In this document: positions 11,016-20,932 of the stretch, piece by piece
How positions within the stretch are numbered: the stretch's first letter is position 1
Layout: each line of letters opens with the position of its first letter
Origin: Schoenoplectus triqueter
Lineage: Eukaryota; Streptophyta; Magnoliopsida; Poales; Cyperaceae
Reading direction: 5' to 3'
Assembly: GCA_964058805.1 (NCBI GenBank)
Contig: CAXKVV010002154.1
Location: 96,001 to 160,000, forward strand
DNA: 64,000 nt
The notes under the pieces: model-generated
Told to the model about the DNA's origin: nothing
Databases searched by the model: none
The model's input: the letters and a program-made list of their open reading frames with translations, nothing else
Made by a program: the position numbers and the translations under genes

Positions 11016-14000
11016 ATGGCATACTTTGGAAACTTCAACCTCGCTCCTTACACCGTCACACCTGCACAGAGCCCAGAGGGCAAGCTTTTCATGTTCTTTG
11101 GGACCATCCCGCAAGAACTTACTTTCTATGACCCAGCTCCAGTGGCCACCTTTACTTCCGCAACCGTCCGGATCTCCATCCCGGACGAGGAAGAGGACTC
11201 AATTACCCTAACTCCCAAGGGTATTTCTAATAATGTCATGGCCTCTCCTACCACCTCCCCAAAGAGGAGAAGGCGACCGTCCAAGAGGACAGCCCCAATG
11301 GCCGCAGCCCAAGTTACCCGCAATTCTCAAGCGTCCAGGAAGAGAGCTCTGGATGCATATCAAAACCAGCTGGTGGCTAAGCCAGCTATCCCAATCTCCA
11401 ACAAGTTCACAGCCCTCCGAATAGTGGCCAAGAACTCGGCCACAGGCCAGCTCCGCCAGGCATGGGAGGTGCCTAAGCCCACACCTCGCCCAACTCAAAA
11501 GCCTCAGCGCCGCCAGAATAAGTCTCAAGCCCCTGCAGAAGTCATCTACAAGGCTCACAGGGCCCTCAAACAGAGGAAGAGCGTTAGAAACGCTAGGTCG
11601 AGACAATACGTCTCCCGCCCCAATCAATCTCAAGACATGGCTCAGCCGCAAGCCATTGTCTCCACTCCACACCCAAGGAGGTTTACATCAAAGGCAACAC
11701 CTAGCGTCCAGCAGGTGTGGGTCCCGAAGGGTTCCCAGCCAACAAAACCCCAGTCTCAAACCCAGCCCAGCAAGGCCGGCAAATCCAACGCTCCATCCGA
11801 GAGTGTATTTAGCCGCCTAGGTCAGAAAAGTGTATTCAGCCGATTAGGCTCGAGAATACCACTCAACAACTTAAAAATAACTGCTCCTGACCAAATGAAG
11901 AAGAAGAGAAGAACTGCTCGTTATGAAGAGCACTTCTCAGTCAACACCATCAGTATAAGCTACGATACTGATCCAGATACTGATACAGAGGTGAATATGG
12001 CCCAGGACGACCAGTCCCCGCCTAATCAAGCTCACGTCACCAATACCAACAAGAACAATGGTAGAAAAGGGAGACCTCCTAAGAGGGTCAACCCTGAAGG
12101 CAACAGCAGAGAAGGGGAAGATCACAATGAAAACCCTGATTTCTTCGAAAACGAAGATGACGTTGAAACACGCCCCGAAGTGCCTATCGATGAAATTGAA
12201 ATATTAAAAGGCCACATCGAGGCACGGGACGAAGAATTGATTAGGCAATGGGAGCTAATCGCTACCATGCTGAAACAAAATGAAGAATTGATTAAGGCGG
12301 TCAAATCCTTACAAGAATCACAAGACGCCAATTTCAAAGCTGGTAGCTCCCGACAAGAAGGGGTCCACAGTACCAAAAGCAATCATAAGGGAAAACAACC
12401 CGTCAATTCTAAACCCCATCCACATAGAACAATAAAAGTGGAGGCTGAACCAACGGGACTATCCCGGAAAGAGATTCAAGCCATGATTGCCCAGCAAATG
12501 CAAATAGCTGGAGGTGGATACGCTATCCCTCCCGTTAAAAACTGTGGACATCCATACCCTGCCATATACGATTTAGAAGAATATCCTAAAGGGTATGTGA
12601 TCCCCCGCTTCAGGACCTTCTCCGGGGAGGGCAATAAAGATCTAAACCCCGAACAACACCTGGCCCACTTTGTGGCCTCGTGCGGTAACACGGGCGGCAA
12701 TGATGCATTGTTGTTGAGACAATTCCCCCAAAGCTTGGTGGGAACCTCTTTCCAATGGTACTATTCGCTGGAAAACAACAGCATCAGGACCTGAGACGAG
12801 ATGGCAGACTTGTTCAGAGCACGATTTGTCATGGTGTTTGACAAAATAAACATAACTGATCTGGCAAGCACTAAACCCAAGAAAGGAGAGTCAATGACAG
12901 ATTTTATCAACAGATGGCGGAACCTCAGCATTAAATGTGACCGCACATTAACCGAAGATGAGGCCGTCAACCTAATCATGAAAAACATTGACGGGTGGAT
13001 GGGCATGCTACTTGGTGTGACAAAGGTCAACACGTTCAAAGACTTGCTCAGATCAGTATCCAATATGGAAAGGATGTCACCGCACACCGTGCCGAACTTC
13101 ATGAATAATAGGCCGCAACGAGGAGCCCGAGCTGAAACCAAGGTGGCATTCACCTCGTTAAAAGATAAAATGGTCGCCAACACAGATACTCAAAGCGGCA
13201 GCAGCGGCACAAATGGCAACAATTATAATAAAGGACCTAGGCCCAATCCAGGAGGGAGTTCACGGAGTTTTGAAACCCTTAGACAAAAGAAGACCAAACC
13301 GTACTCCTTCAGGAAAGATAAAGTTGCTCAAATCTTCAGAGGGGCATTAAAGAACGGTCTAGCCCTACCGACCAGTAAACGCCCAGAAGATGCCGATAAA
13401 TCGGACGAACCCAACTTCTGCCATATCATAGAGTACTAGGGCACTCAATTGAAGATTGCTGGGTCTTCAAAGATTGGGTTGAAAAGGCATACAAAAATGG
13501 TGAAATTACTCTACCCAAAGGGTTCTTGCAAAGCCCATCAGCCCATGAACAGGCCAATATGATCTCTCACGAAGAAGATAAGATCCCGGGCCAGTCAAGC
13601 GGAAACCAAGAAGAACAATGGACTACGCACTTATCGAAGAAGTGATTAAAATGCTTAAAACTCTTAAGAAAGAACCCGTCATGAAATGGAAAGACGACAT
13701 CACGCCAGTGGTCCCACCAAAACCCAGGGTATATTATAAGGTGGACCAGAGCCAAGACCAGGTTCTTAAGAAAAGAAAGAAGCATAGAAGCAATAAGTCC
13801 AGAAAGAATAAAATTGAAGAATGCGAGTAGGGCAGCCCCGAGGCAATTACCCTTCAACACTTCATCTCCAAAGAAGACTGGGAGAAGTTAACCCTAGGTC
13901 AGAAGAAAGAAAATATAGATGAAGAAATAAATAAAGAAGAAAATGAAGAGATCTGGGGTGCTTCGTGCAACATGGTATATTCTTCTCACGACGAAGATAT

Positions 14001-14022
14001 GCCAACTTTAGAGGAGATGTTC
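11016..14022 (+). pseudogene. Tat gag, copy B
   Basis: Best-preserved gag of the Tat family. The ATG at 11016 follows a TTTTTGTAG that resembles a 3' splice site. The frame is open for 592 codons to a TGA at 12792-12794, where the other copies have Trp. Features: basic SPKRRRRPSKR stretch, a duplicated SVFSRLG motif (near 11800-11850; single in copy A), an acidic and coiled-coil-prone middle (about 12080-12330), and the capsid-like gag domain (about 12600-13130). A lost base near 13421 breaks the knuckle. The frame returns at about 13618 after another indel and runs to 14022, where a minus-strand CRM element begins. It is not followed by protease or RT; the next pol sequence is at 23087. Confidence 0.85.
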
Positions 14023-14684
14023 TGATAGCGTTCGAGCTATGAATCGTCCAAGGACACGCACACGTTCAACTATAAAATCACAACTGGAGGATACTCTCAA
14101 CTCACAGCAGGATAAAAGAGGAGATAAACTCAACTCAAGATAAACTTTTTCATAATAATTCAACAAGTGAGTTTACATTCAGAAATTAGGCTTTATATAG
14201 CCATACAACTCAACTCTAGAAACTTCCTACTAATTAATAACTCCTTAACTATTTTTGCAAATATCAAAACACAATAAAAATAACATTAACTACTACTGTT
14301 AATTCCAAAATATAATTAAAACATAGAAAGACTCAAAGACAAGTTCCAAGAAACTAAATGCTGGCTGGCTCCTCAGTAATCACGCTCACTTGACACGAGG
14401 TTTTGATCAAGAAGACTCTAGAATATGGATAAACTCAAAACACCAAAAAGATAGTCCATTTCATCATCTGATCACAGAAATTTGAATCACCCAAATCCGA
14501 GTTATTATGAGAGAGTTATGCCCAAAATACGGGCCCAGTATGAATCTGTCCAGAAAGCTGCTGTTTCGTAAATTAATTGTAAATATGACTTGGGCCTGGT
14601 TCTTCAAACTGAGAACTGGTCCAGAACTTGCTTTCTTGATCATGATTGTTCACCTGTAGACCTGTCATGACTTGATCGCCATCA
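14023..14684 (-). repeat. 3' LTR of the older CRM element
   Basis: 662 bp, bounded by TG and CA, the reverse complement of the 663-bp LTRs of the nested copy with scattered differences. The polypurine tract is at 14685-14693 (TTCTCCCCT as printed). The integrase reading frame ends inside it at 14573. Confidence 0.9.
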
Positions 14685-16155
14685 TTCTCCCCTGGTTGAA
14701 AAGAACTCGCCCACGAGTTCGGCTCATTTTCGCCATGGTATGGAGAAAGATCCTTCACATTGAATGTGGATGAAACACCATAATCTCCGGGAAGCTCCAC
14801 CTTATAAGCATTGTCACCTATGCGCTGCAAGATTTTAAACGGTCCATCACCACGGTGCTTGAGCTTTGCATTGCGCCCAGGTGGAAATCTCTCCTTGCTC
14901 AAATGCACCCACACAAGATCACCTTCTTTGAAAATCACAGCCCGAAGCTTGTTAGCTTGTCTTTCAGACTTCTGATTTTGCTTCTCAATCCTCTTGCTGA
15001 CTTGTTCATGCAAGTCCTTGATTGCTTTAGCACGCTCATCTGCATCTCCACTATAGCTATGGCTGATTGGCAATGACACAAGATCAAGAGGAGTCTTTGG
15101 ATTGCATCCATACACCACTTCAAAAGGGCTTTTACCTGTCGTCTTGCTGTTGGACCTGTTGTAAGCGAATTCAGCTTGAGGTAGAACAAGGTCCCATTGG
15201 CGTATGTTATCACCCACCAAGCTTCTCAACAGATTGCCCAAACTCTGATTCACAATCTCAGTTTGGCCATCGGTTTGAGGATGATAGGCTGAACTAAACT
15301 GCAGCTTTGTACCCATCTTACGCCAAAGTGTTCTCCAAAAATGCCCAACAAACTTCGGGTCTCTGTCAGATGTTATGGTATTTGGAATGTCATGCAACTT
15401 CACTATCTCCTTGAAATAAAGATCAGCTATGTTAGTGGCATCCATCGTTTTTGCACAAGGAACAAAGTGCGCCATTTTAGAGAACCGATCAACCACCACC
15501 ATGATTGAATCTTTGCTGCGTTGAGTTCGGGGCAATCCCATCACAAAGTCCATGCTCACATCTTCCCACGGTGCATTAGGAACAGGAAGGGGAGTGTAAA
15601 GTCCAGAATTTTGAGACTTTGTTTTTGCTAGATGGCAAGTTCTACATCTCAAAATGTAATGGTTCACATCCTTCATCATTTTAGGCCAATAGAAACGGTC
15701 TTGGAGTAATGCACCAGTTTTATCTCGTCCAAAATGACCACTTAACCCACCATCATGAACCTCTTTAATGATCTGCCACCTCAAAGAACAATTCGGTACG
15801 CACAAACGGTTGCCATAGAAAATATATCCATCATTCACCACAAGTTCTTTATATGGCCCTTTTGCACATTCAGCTTTTATCATGCCAAAGAACTCATCAT
15901 CAGAATACAACTCCTTGATCACTTCAAACCCAAGAACATTTACCTTCATTGTGGACAGCAAAGAATGCCTCCTACTTAAAGCATCCGCCACTTGATTTGA
16001 AGCACCACTTTTATGCTTGATGTGGAATGTGTAGCCTTGTAAAAAATTCCACCCACCTTGCATGCCTTTGTTTGAGCTTGTGCTGCCCATTTATGAACTT
16101 CAGCGCCTCATGGTCGGAGTAGAGAATGAACTCCTTGGAAATGAGGTAGTGTCTC
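14573..16155 (-). pseudogene. CRM integrase and end of RNase H (older copy)
   Basis: Encodes integrase with an HHCC zinc-binding region (H-x-H, then CRTC), the DDE core (D in VSMDFVMGLP, D in TSDRDPKF, E in DGQTEIVNQ) and the C-terminal CRM-type tail with GDGPFKILQRIGDNAYKVEL and VKDLSPYHGE. It runs 112 bases into the 3' LTR, which is characteristic of CRM elements. The upstream RNase H end ([20 protein letters not shown]) is out of frame because an A6 run at 16041-16046 has one base more than the nested copy. Split at 16155 by the insertion. Catalytic residues of integrase itself are intact. Confidence 0.85.
16151..16155. other. Target-site duplication, left copy (GTCTC)
   Basis: Five bases GTCTC directly before the LTR start TGATGG, repeated directly after the right LTR. 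Confidence 0.93.
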
Positions 16156-16818
16156 TGATGGCGATCAAGTCATGGCAGGTTTACATATAAACAATCATGA
16201 TCAAGGAAGCAAGTTATGGACCAGTTCTCAGCTTGAAGAACCAGGCCCAAGTCATATTTACAATTAATTTACGAAACAGCAGCTCTCTGGACAGATTCGT
16301 ACGGGGCCAGTATTTTGGGCATAACTCTCTCATAAAGGCTCGGATTTGGGTGATTTAAATTTCTGTGATCAGATAATGAAATGGACTATCTTTTTTATGT
16401 TTTGAGTTTCTCCAGATTCCAGAGTCTTCTTGGTCAAAACCTCGTGTCAAGTGAGCGTGGTTACTGAGGAGCCAGCCAGCAATTAGTTTCTTGGAACTTG
16501 TCTTTTGAGTCTTTCTATGTTTTAATTATATTTGGGAATTAGCAGTAGTAGTTAATGTTGTTTTTATTGTGTTTTGATATTTGCAAAAATAGTTAAGGAG
16601 TTATTAATTAGTAGGAAGTTTCTAGAGTTGAGTTGTATGGCTATATAAAGCCTAATTTCTGAATGTAAACTCACTTGTTGAATTATTATGAAAAAGTTTA
16701 TCTTGAGTTGAGTTTATCTCCTCTTTTATCCTGCTGTGAGTTGAGAGTATCCTCCAGTTGTGATTTTATAGTTGAACGTGTGCGTGTCCTTGGACGATTC
16801 ATAGCTCGAACGCTATCA
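16156..16818 (+). repeat. 5' LTR of nested CRM
   Basis: Starts TGATGGCGATC and ends GCTATCA. Same length as the 3' LTR, with no difference found by eye. A promoter-like TATATAA lies near 16640, followed by a conserved transcribed-looking end. Confidence 0.95.
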
Positions 16819-16820
16819 GT

Positions 16821-16832
16821 TGGTATCAGAGC
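16821..16832 (+). other. Initiator tRNA-Met primer binding site
   Basis: TGGTATCAGAGC, the standard plant initiator-Met primer site, 2 nt after the 5' LTR. Confidence 0.95.
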
Positions 16833-16844
16833 AGCAGGCGAAGG

Positions 16845-17474
16845 ATGGTGCGACGTAGTGCTCGTGTCAATCCTCCTGAAGGCAACCAGCAAGCCGATCG
16901 AGATATTGAGTTGAACGAGTTGAGGCAGCATGTGCAACAACTCCAAGAGCGTCTAGCGCGCATGGAGGCCGCTGGGAACAACCGCGATGATTCCTATCGT
17001 GGCTCAGATGGCGAAACTTATGGTGACGATGATGCCGAGTTCAACCCCTTCCACGACAACCACACCTTGGTGTCCAGTGATGAAGAGGCTCTCCATCAAA
17101 ATCACACCCGAAGGAACCAGCAATTTCGACGGGCTTTTGATCTAAAAGCGGATATTCCTGTGTACGAAGGGCGCATACAACCCGATGAGTTCATAGATTG
17201 GCTCAATACGGTTGAACGTGTCTTTGAATACCAAGATGTCCCTGAGGAAGAGAAGGTGAAGATTGTTGCCATCAAATTAAAGAAGCATGCATCTATTTGG
17301 TGGGAGCAGTTGAAGATGAAGCGAGCCCGTGAGGGTAAGCAAAAAATCAGAACATGGGAAAAGATGGTGAAAGAGTTACGAAAGAAGTTTCTGCCGGAAG
17401 GGTACTTGCAAGAGGCCTTTTTTCAACTTCATGGCTTTGTTCAAGGTGAAAAAAACTGTGGCAGATTACACTGA
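16845..17474 (+). pseudogene. CRM gag N-terminal part, frameshifted
   Basis: Starts at an ATG 12 nt after the primer site (MVRRSARVNPPEGN). It has an early helical, coiled-coil-like stretch (LNELRQHVQQLQERLARME) and the gag capsid region (FIDWLNTVERVFEYQ, KKHASIWWEQLK). At the A7 run 17449-17455 it goes out of frame with the rest of gag-pol and ends at 17474. Adding one A would restore the frame. The downstream frame is +1, so this is an indel rather than a -1 recoding site. Confidence 0.88.
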
Positions 17475-20376
17475 AGAACTTGATCACCTCATGTTGAAAT
17501 GTGGCGTTGTTGAGCCCGAAGAACAAACCATTGCACGATATCTTCGTGGCCTTCGCAAGGAGATTCATGATGTGGTAACTTTACAGCCTTTTATCTCTTA
17601 TCATGATGTGTTTAAACTTGCCACAAAAGTTGAGAAGCAACTCAAGGAGAAAGAAGTCAGAAAAACAACGAGCTTTGGTGGTAGCCGAGTTCTCAATCGA
17701 GGCCATCCAACAAGCCATGGGAGCAGTACGCAATCAGCCAAACCAACATCAAGTGCAGTGGCCAAATTTTCAGCAAAAACCGCAACCGCAGGACCCTCTA
17801 AACCAGCCCCTAAAGCTGTTCAATGCTATCGGTGCAAAGGGTACGGTCACATCATGTCCGAGTGCCCAAACCAGCGGGTATTTACCATTATTGAAGAACC
17901 CCTAGAAGAGGAGCAAACAGATTTTGATTCTCCACCCGTGTTTGATGAGGCAGCAGATGAGGAGGATGTCATTTATGGAGATACGGGTGAGATGTTGGTG
18001 ATTAGGCGTGTGCTGAATTCCAGTCCCGTTCAAGATGATGTGTGGCTCCGTAACAATATCTTCCATACACGATGCACCTCTCATGGGAAGGTATGCGATG
18101 TTATCATTGATAGCGGGAGTTGTGAGAATGTTGTTTCTGAAATTATGGTACAAAAGTTGCCGCTTAAAACTGAAAAGCACTCAAAACCGTACAAACTCTC
18201 TTGGTTGGAAAAGGGTAAATGTGTGCAAGTTGACCAGCGTTGTTTGGTTAATTTTTCTATTGGTGAGAAGTACCGAGATGAGGTATGGTGTGATGTAGTT
18301 CCTATGGATGCTTGTCATTTACTTTTGGGGAGACCTTGGCAGTTTGATAGAAAGGTACACCATGATGGTTTTAAAAACACTTATTCTTTTGAGCTGAATG
18401 GTGCTAAGATTACTTTGGGTCCTTCTAGAATGGAAATGAAATCTAAACCAGCCCTCAAGGATAGCAATTTCATTCTCTCAAAATCTGAATTTACTGAAAT
18501 TTTTGAAGAATCCCAAATAGCCTTTGCATTGGTGGTGAAAGAAGTTAAGGGTGACAGAAATCCTCTAATACCCGGACCAGTGGTACCTTTACTTGAACAA
18601 TTTCAGAACCTTGTTCCAGATGAAATTCCAGCAGGTTTACCTCCAATGAGGAGTGTGCAACACTGCATAGATTTTGTTCCTGGTGCAATTTTGCCAAACA
18701 AAGCAGCATACCGAATGAACCCAACAGAAAATGCCGAGTTGCAGCGGCAAGTAGATGAGTTGATGAGAAAGGGTTTGGTGCGTGAAAGCATGAGTCCTTG
18801 TGCAGTTCCAGCCTTGCTTGTGCCAAAGAAAGATGGTTCTTTTCGTATGTGTGTGGATAGTAGAGCGGTCAACAAGATTACTATCAAGTATCGCTTCCCT
18901 ATTCCTCGTCTAGATGACATGCTAGATCAGCTCCATGGTGCTAGTGTGTTTTCAAAGATTGATCTTAGAAGTGGGTACCATCAGATTCGTATGAGGCCTG
19001 GTGATGAATGGAAGACAGCATTTAAGACCCGTGATGGATTGTTTGAGTGGTTGGTGATGCCATTCGGACTCTCTAATGCTCCTAGTACTTTTATGAGACT
19101 AATGAATTTGGTGTTTAAGTCTTTTATTGGCAGATTTGTGGTGGTCTATTTTGATGACATACTCGTGTATAGCACGGGTAAAGAAGAGCATTTGGAACAC
19201 CTTCACCAAGTCTTTGAAGTGCTAGCTGAACAGAAACTCTACATCAACCTCAAGAAGTGCGAGTTCCTAACCAGCAACTTGGTGTTTTTAGGCTATGTGG
19301 TTTCAGCTGAAGGTATTCATGTTGATCCTTCTAAGGTGGATGCAATTGTTTCATGGCCAACACCAGCCAACATTCATGATGTGAGAAGTTTTCATGGACT
19401 GGCCTCATTCTATCGCCGGTTCATTCGAGATTTCAGCACTCTTGTCTCTCCAATCACCGAGTGCTTGAAAGGAGGAGTATTCAAATGGACGAAGGAAGCT
19501 GAAAAGAACTTTCAGCTCATCAAGGAGAAGATGACAGCAGCCCCAATTCTTGCTTTGCCCAACTTTGAGAATATTTTTGAGCTTGAATGTGATGCATCTG
19601 GTGTAGGCATTGGTGCGGTTCTCAATCAAGAGGGTCGACCTATTGCCTTCTTTAGTGAAAAGCTTTCAGATTCACGTAAGAACTACACTACATATGACAA
19701 AGAGTTCTATGCAATTGTACGAGCTCTTGGGCATTGGAGACACTACCTCATTTCCAAGGAGTTCATTCTCTACTCCGACCATGAGGCGCTGAAGTTCATA
19801 AATGGGCAGCACAAGCTCAAACCGAGACATGCAAGGTGGGTGGAATTTTTACAAGGCTACACATTCCACATCAAGCATAAAAGTGGTGCTTCAAATCAGG
19901 TGGCAGATGAGCGTGCTAAAGCAATCAAGGGCTTGCATGAACAAGTCAGCAAGAGGATTGAGAAGCAAAATCAGAAGTATGAAAGACAAGCTAACAAGCA
20001 CCGAAGGGCTGTGATTTTCAAAGAAGGTGATCTTGTGTGGGTGCATTTGAGCAAGGAGAGATTTCCACCTGGGCGCAATGCAAAGCTCAAGCACCGTGGT
20101 GATGGACCGTTTAAAATCTTGCAGCGCATAGGTGACAATGCTTACAAGGTGGAGCTTCCCGGAGATTATGGTGTTTCATCCACATTCAATGTGAAGGATT
20201 TTTCTCCATACCATGGCGAAAATGAGCCGAACTCGTGGGCGAGTTCTTTTCAACCGGGGGAGAATGATGGCGATCAAGTCATGGCAGGTTTACATATAAA
20301 CAATCATGATCAAGGAAGCAAGTTATGGACCAGTTCTCAGCTTGAAGAACCAGGCCCAAGTCATATTTACAATTAA
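17431..20376 (+). CDS. CRM gag C-terminus, protease, RT, RNase H, integrase tail
   Basis: Open for 981 codons. Order: gag C-terminus; CCHC knuckle CYRCKGYGHIMSEC (about residue 131); protease with IIDSGSCEN (about 224); RT with [14 protein letters not shown] and YFDDILVYS (about 573); RNase H with [15 protein letters not shown] and YSDHEALKF. After [14 protein letters not shown] it jumps directly to ERAKAIKGLHEQVSKR, which in the older copy lies about 1.1 kb further on, after the integrase core. The junction sits at a short GCAGATGA-like match present at both deletion ends and keeps the frame. The tail (GDGPFKILQ, VKDFSPYHGE) continues 112 bases into the 3' LTR. The first listed codon is only the first ATG after the gag frameshift, not a proven start. 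Confidence 0.9.
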   Translation: MALFKVKKTVADYTEELDHLMLKCGVVEPEEQTIARYLRGLRKEIHDVVTLQPFISYHDVFKLATKVEKQLKEKEVRKTTSFGGSRVLNRGHPTSHGSSTQSAKPTSSAVAKFSAKTATAGPSKPAPKAVQCYRCKGYGHIMSECPNQRVFTIIEEPLEEEQTDFDSPPVFDEAADEEDVIYGDTGEMLVIRRVLNSSPVQDDVWLRNNIFHTRCTSHGKVCDVIIDSGSCENVVSEIMVQKLPLKTEKHSKPYKLSWLEKGKCVQVDQRCLVNFSIGEKYRDEVWCDVVPMDACHLLLGRPWQFDRKVHHDGFKNTYSFELNGAKITLGPSRMEMKSKPALKDSNFILSKSEFTEIFEESQIAFALVVKEVKGDRNPLIPGPVVPLLEQFQNLVPDEIPAGLPPMRSVQHCIDFVPGAILPNKAAYRMNPTENAELQRQVDELMRKGLVRESMSPCAVPALLVPKKDGSFRMCVDSRAVNKITIKYRFPIPRLDDMLDQLHGASVFSKIDLRSGYHQIRMRPGDEWKTAFKTRDGLFEWLVMPFGLSNAPSTFMRLMNLVFKSFIGRFVVVYFDDILVYSTGKEEHLEHLHQVFEVLAEQKLYINLKKCEFLTSNLVFLGYVVSAEGIHVDPSKVDAIVSWPTPANIHDVRSFHGLASFYRRFIRDFSTLVSPITECLKGGVFKWTKEAEKNFQLIKEKMTAAPILALPNFENIFELECDASGVGIGAVLNQEGRPIAFFSEKLSDSRKNYTTYDKEFYAIVRALGHWRHYLISKEFILYSDHEALKFINGQHKLKPRHARWVEFLQGYTFHIKHKSGASNQVADERAKAIKGLHEQVSKRIEKQNQKYERQANKHRRAVIFKEGDLVWVHLSKERFPPGRNAKLKHRGDGPFKILQRIGDNAYKVELPGDYGVSSTFNVKDFSPYHGENEPNSWASSFQPGENDGDQVMAGLHINNHDQGSKLWTSSQLEEPGPSHIYN
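20256..20264 (+). other. Polypurine tract of nested CRM
   Basis: GGGGGAGAA directly before the 3' LTR; primes plus-strand DNA. It lies within the coding frame. Confidence 0.85.
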
Positions 20377-20927
20377 TTTACGAAACAGCAGCTCTCTGGA
20401 CAGATTCGTACGGGGCCAGTATTTTGGGCATAACTCTCTCATAAAGGCTCGGATTTGGGTGATTTAAATTTCTGTGATCAGATAATGAAATGGACTATCT
20501 TTTTTATGTTTTGAGTTTCTCCAGATTCCAGAGTCTTCTTGGTCAAAACCTCGTGTCAAGTGAGCGTGGTTACTGAGGAGCCAGCCAGCAATTAGTTTCT
20601 TGGAACTTGTCTTTTGAGTCTTTCTATGTTTTAATTATATTTGGGAATTAGCAGTAGTAGTTAATGTTGTTTTTATTGTGTTTTGATATTTGCAAAAATA
20701 GTTAAGGAGTTATTAATTAGTAGGAAGTTTCTAGAGTTGAGTTGTATGGCTATATAAAGCCTAATTTCTGAATGTAAACTCACTTGTTGAATTATTATGA
20801 AAAAGTTTATCTTGAGTTGAGTTTATCTCCTCTTTTATCCTGCTGTGAGTTGAGAGTATCCTCCAGTTGTGATTTTATAGTTGAACGTGTGCGTGTCCTT
20901 GGACGATTCATAGCTCGAACGCTATCA
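20265..20927 (+). repeat. 3' LTR of nested CRM
   Basis: 663 bp, TGATGG to GCTATCA, indistinguishable by eye from the 5' LTR. Its first 112 bases are coding. Confidence 0.95.
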
Positions 20928-20932
20928 GTCTC
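20928..20932. other. Target-site duplication, right copy (GTCTC)
   Basis: GTCTC immediately after the right LTR, matching 16151-16155. Confidence 0.93.

Larger units (their letters stand above)
16156..20927 (+). mobile_element. Complete nested CRM-lineage element, integrase-deleted
   Basis: 4772-bp LTR retrotransposon with both 663-bp LTRs, initiator tRNA-Met primer site, gag, protease, RT, RNase H, polypurine tract and GTCTC duplications. The two LTRs look identical by eye, so insertion is recent. It sits in the RNase H region of an older member of its own family in the opposite orientation. The internal region lacks the integrase zinc finger and catalytic core, and gag has a frameshift. 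It therefore could only have moved with proteins supplied by other copies. The lineage call rests on RT and RNase H style ([17 protein letters not shown]) and on pol running into the LTR. Confidence 0.93.

Noticed and set aside
17445..17460. A AAA AAC looks like a -1 ribosomal frameshift site between CRM gag frames
   Set aside because: The downstream frame is +1 relative to gag, so a -1 slip would not reach it; a lost A in the run explains it.
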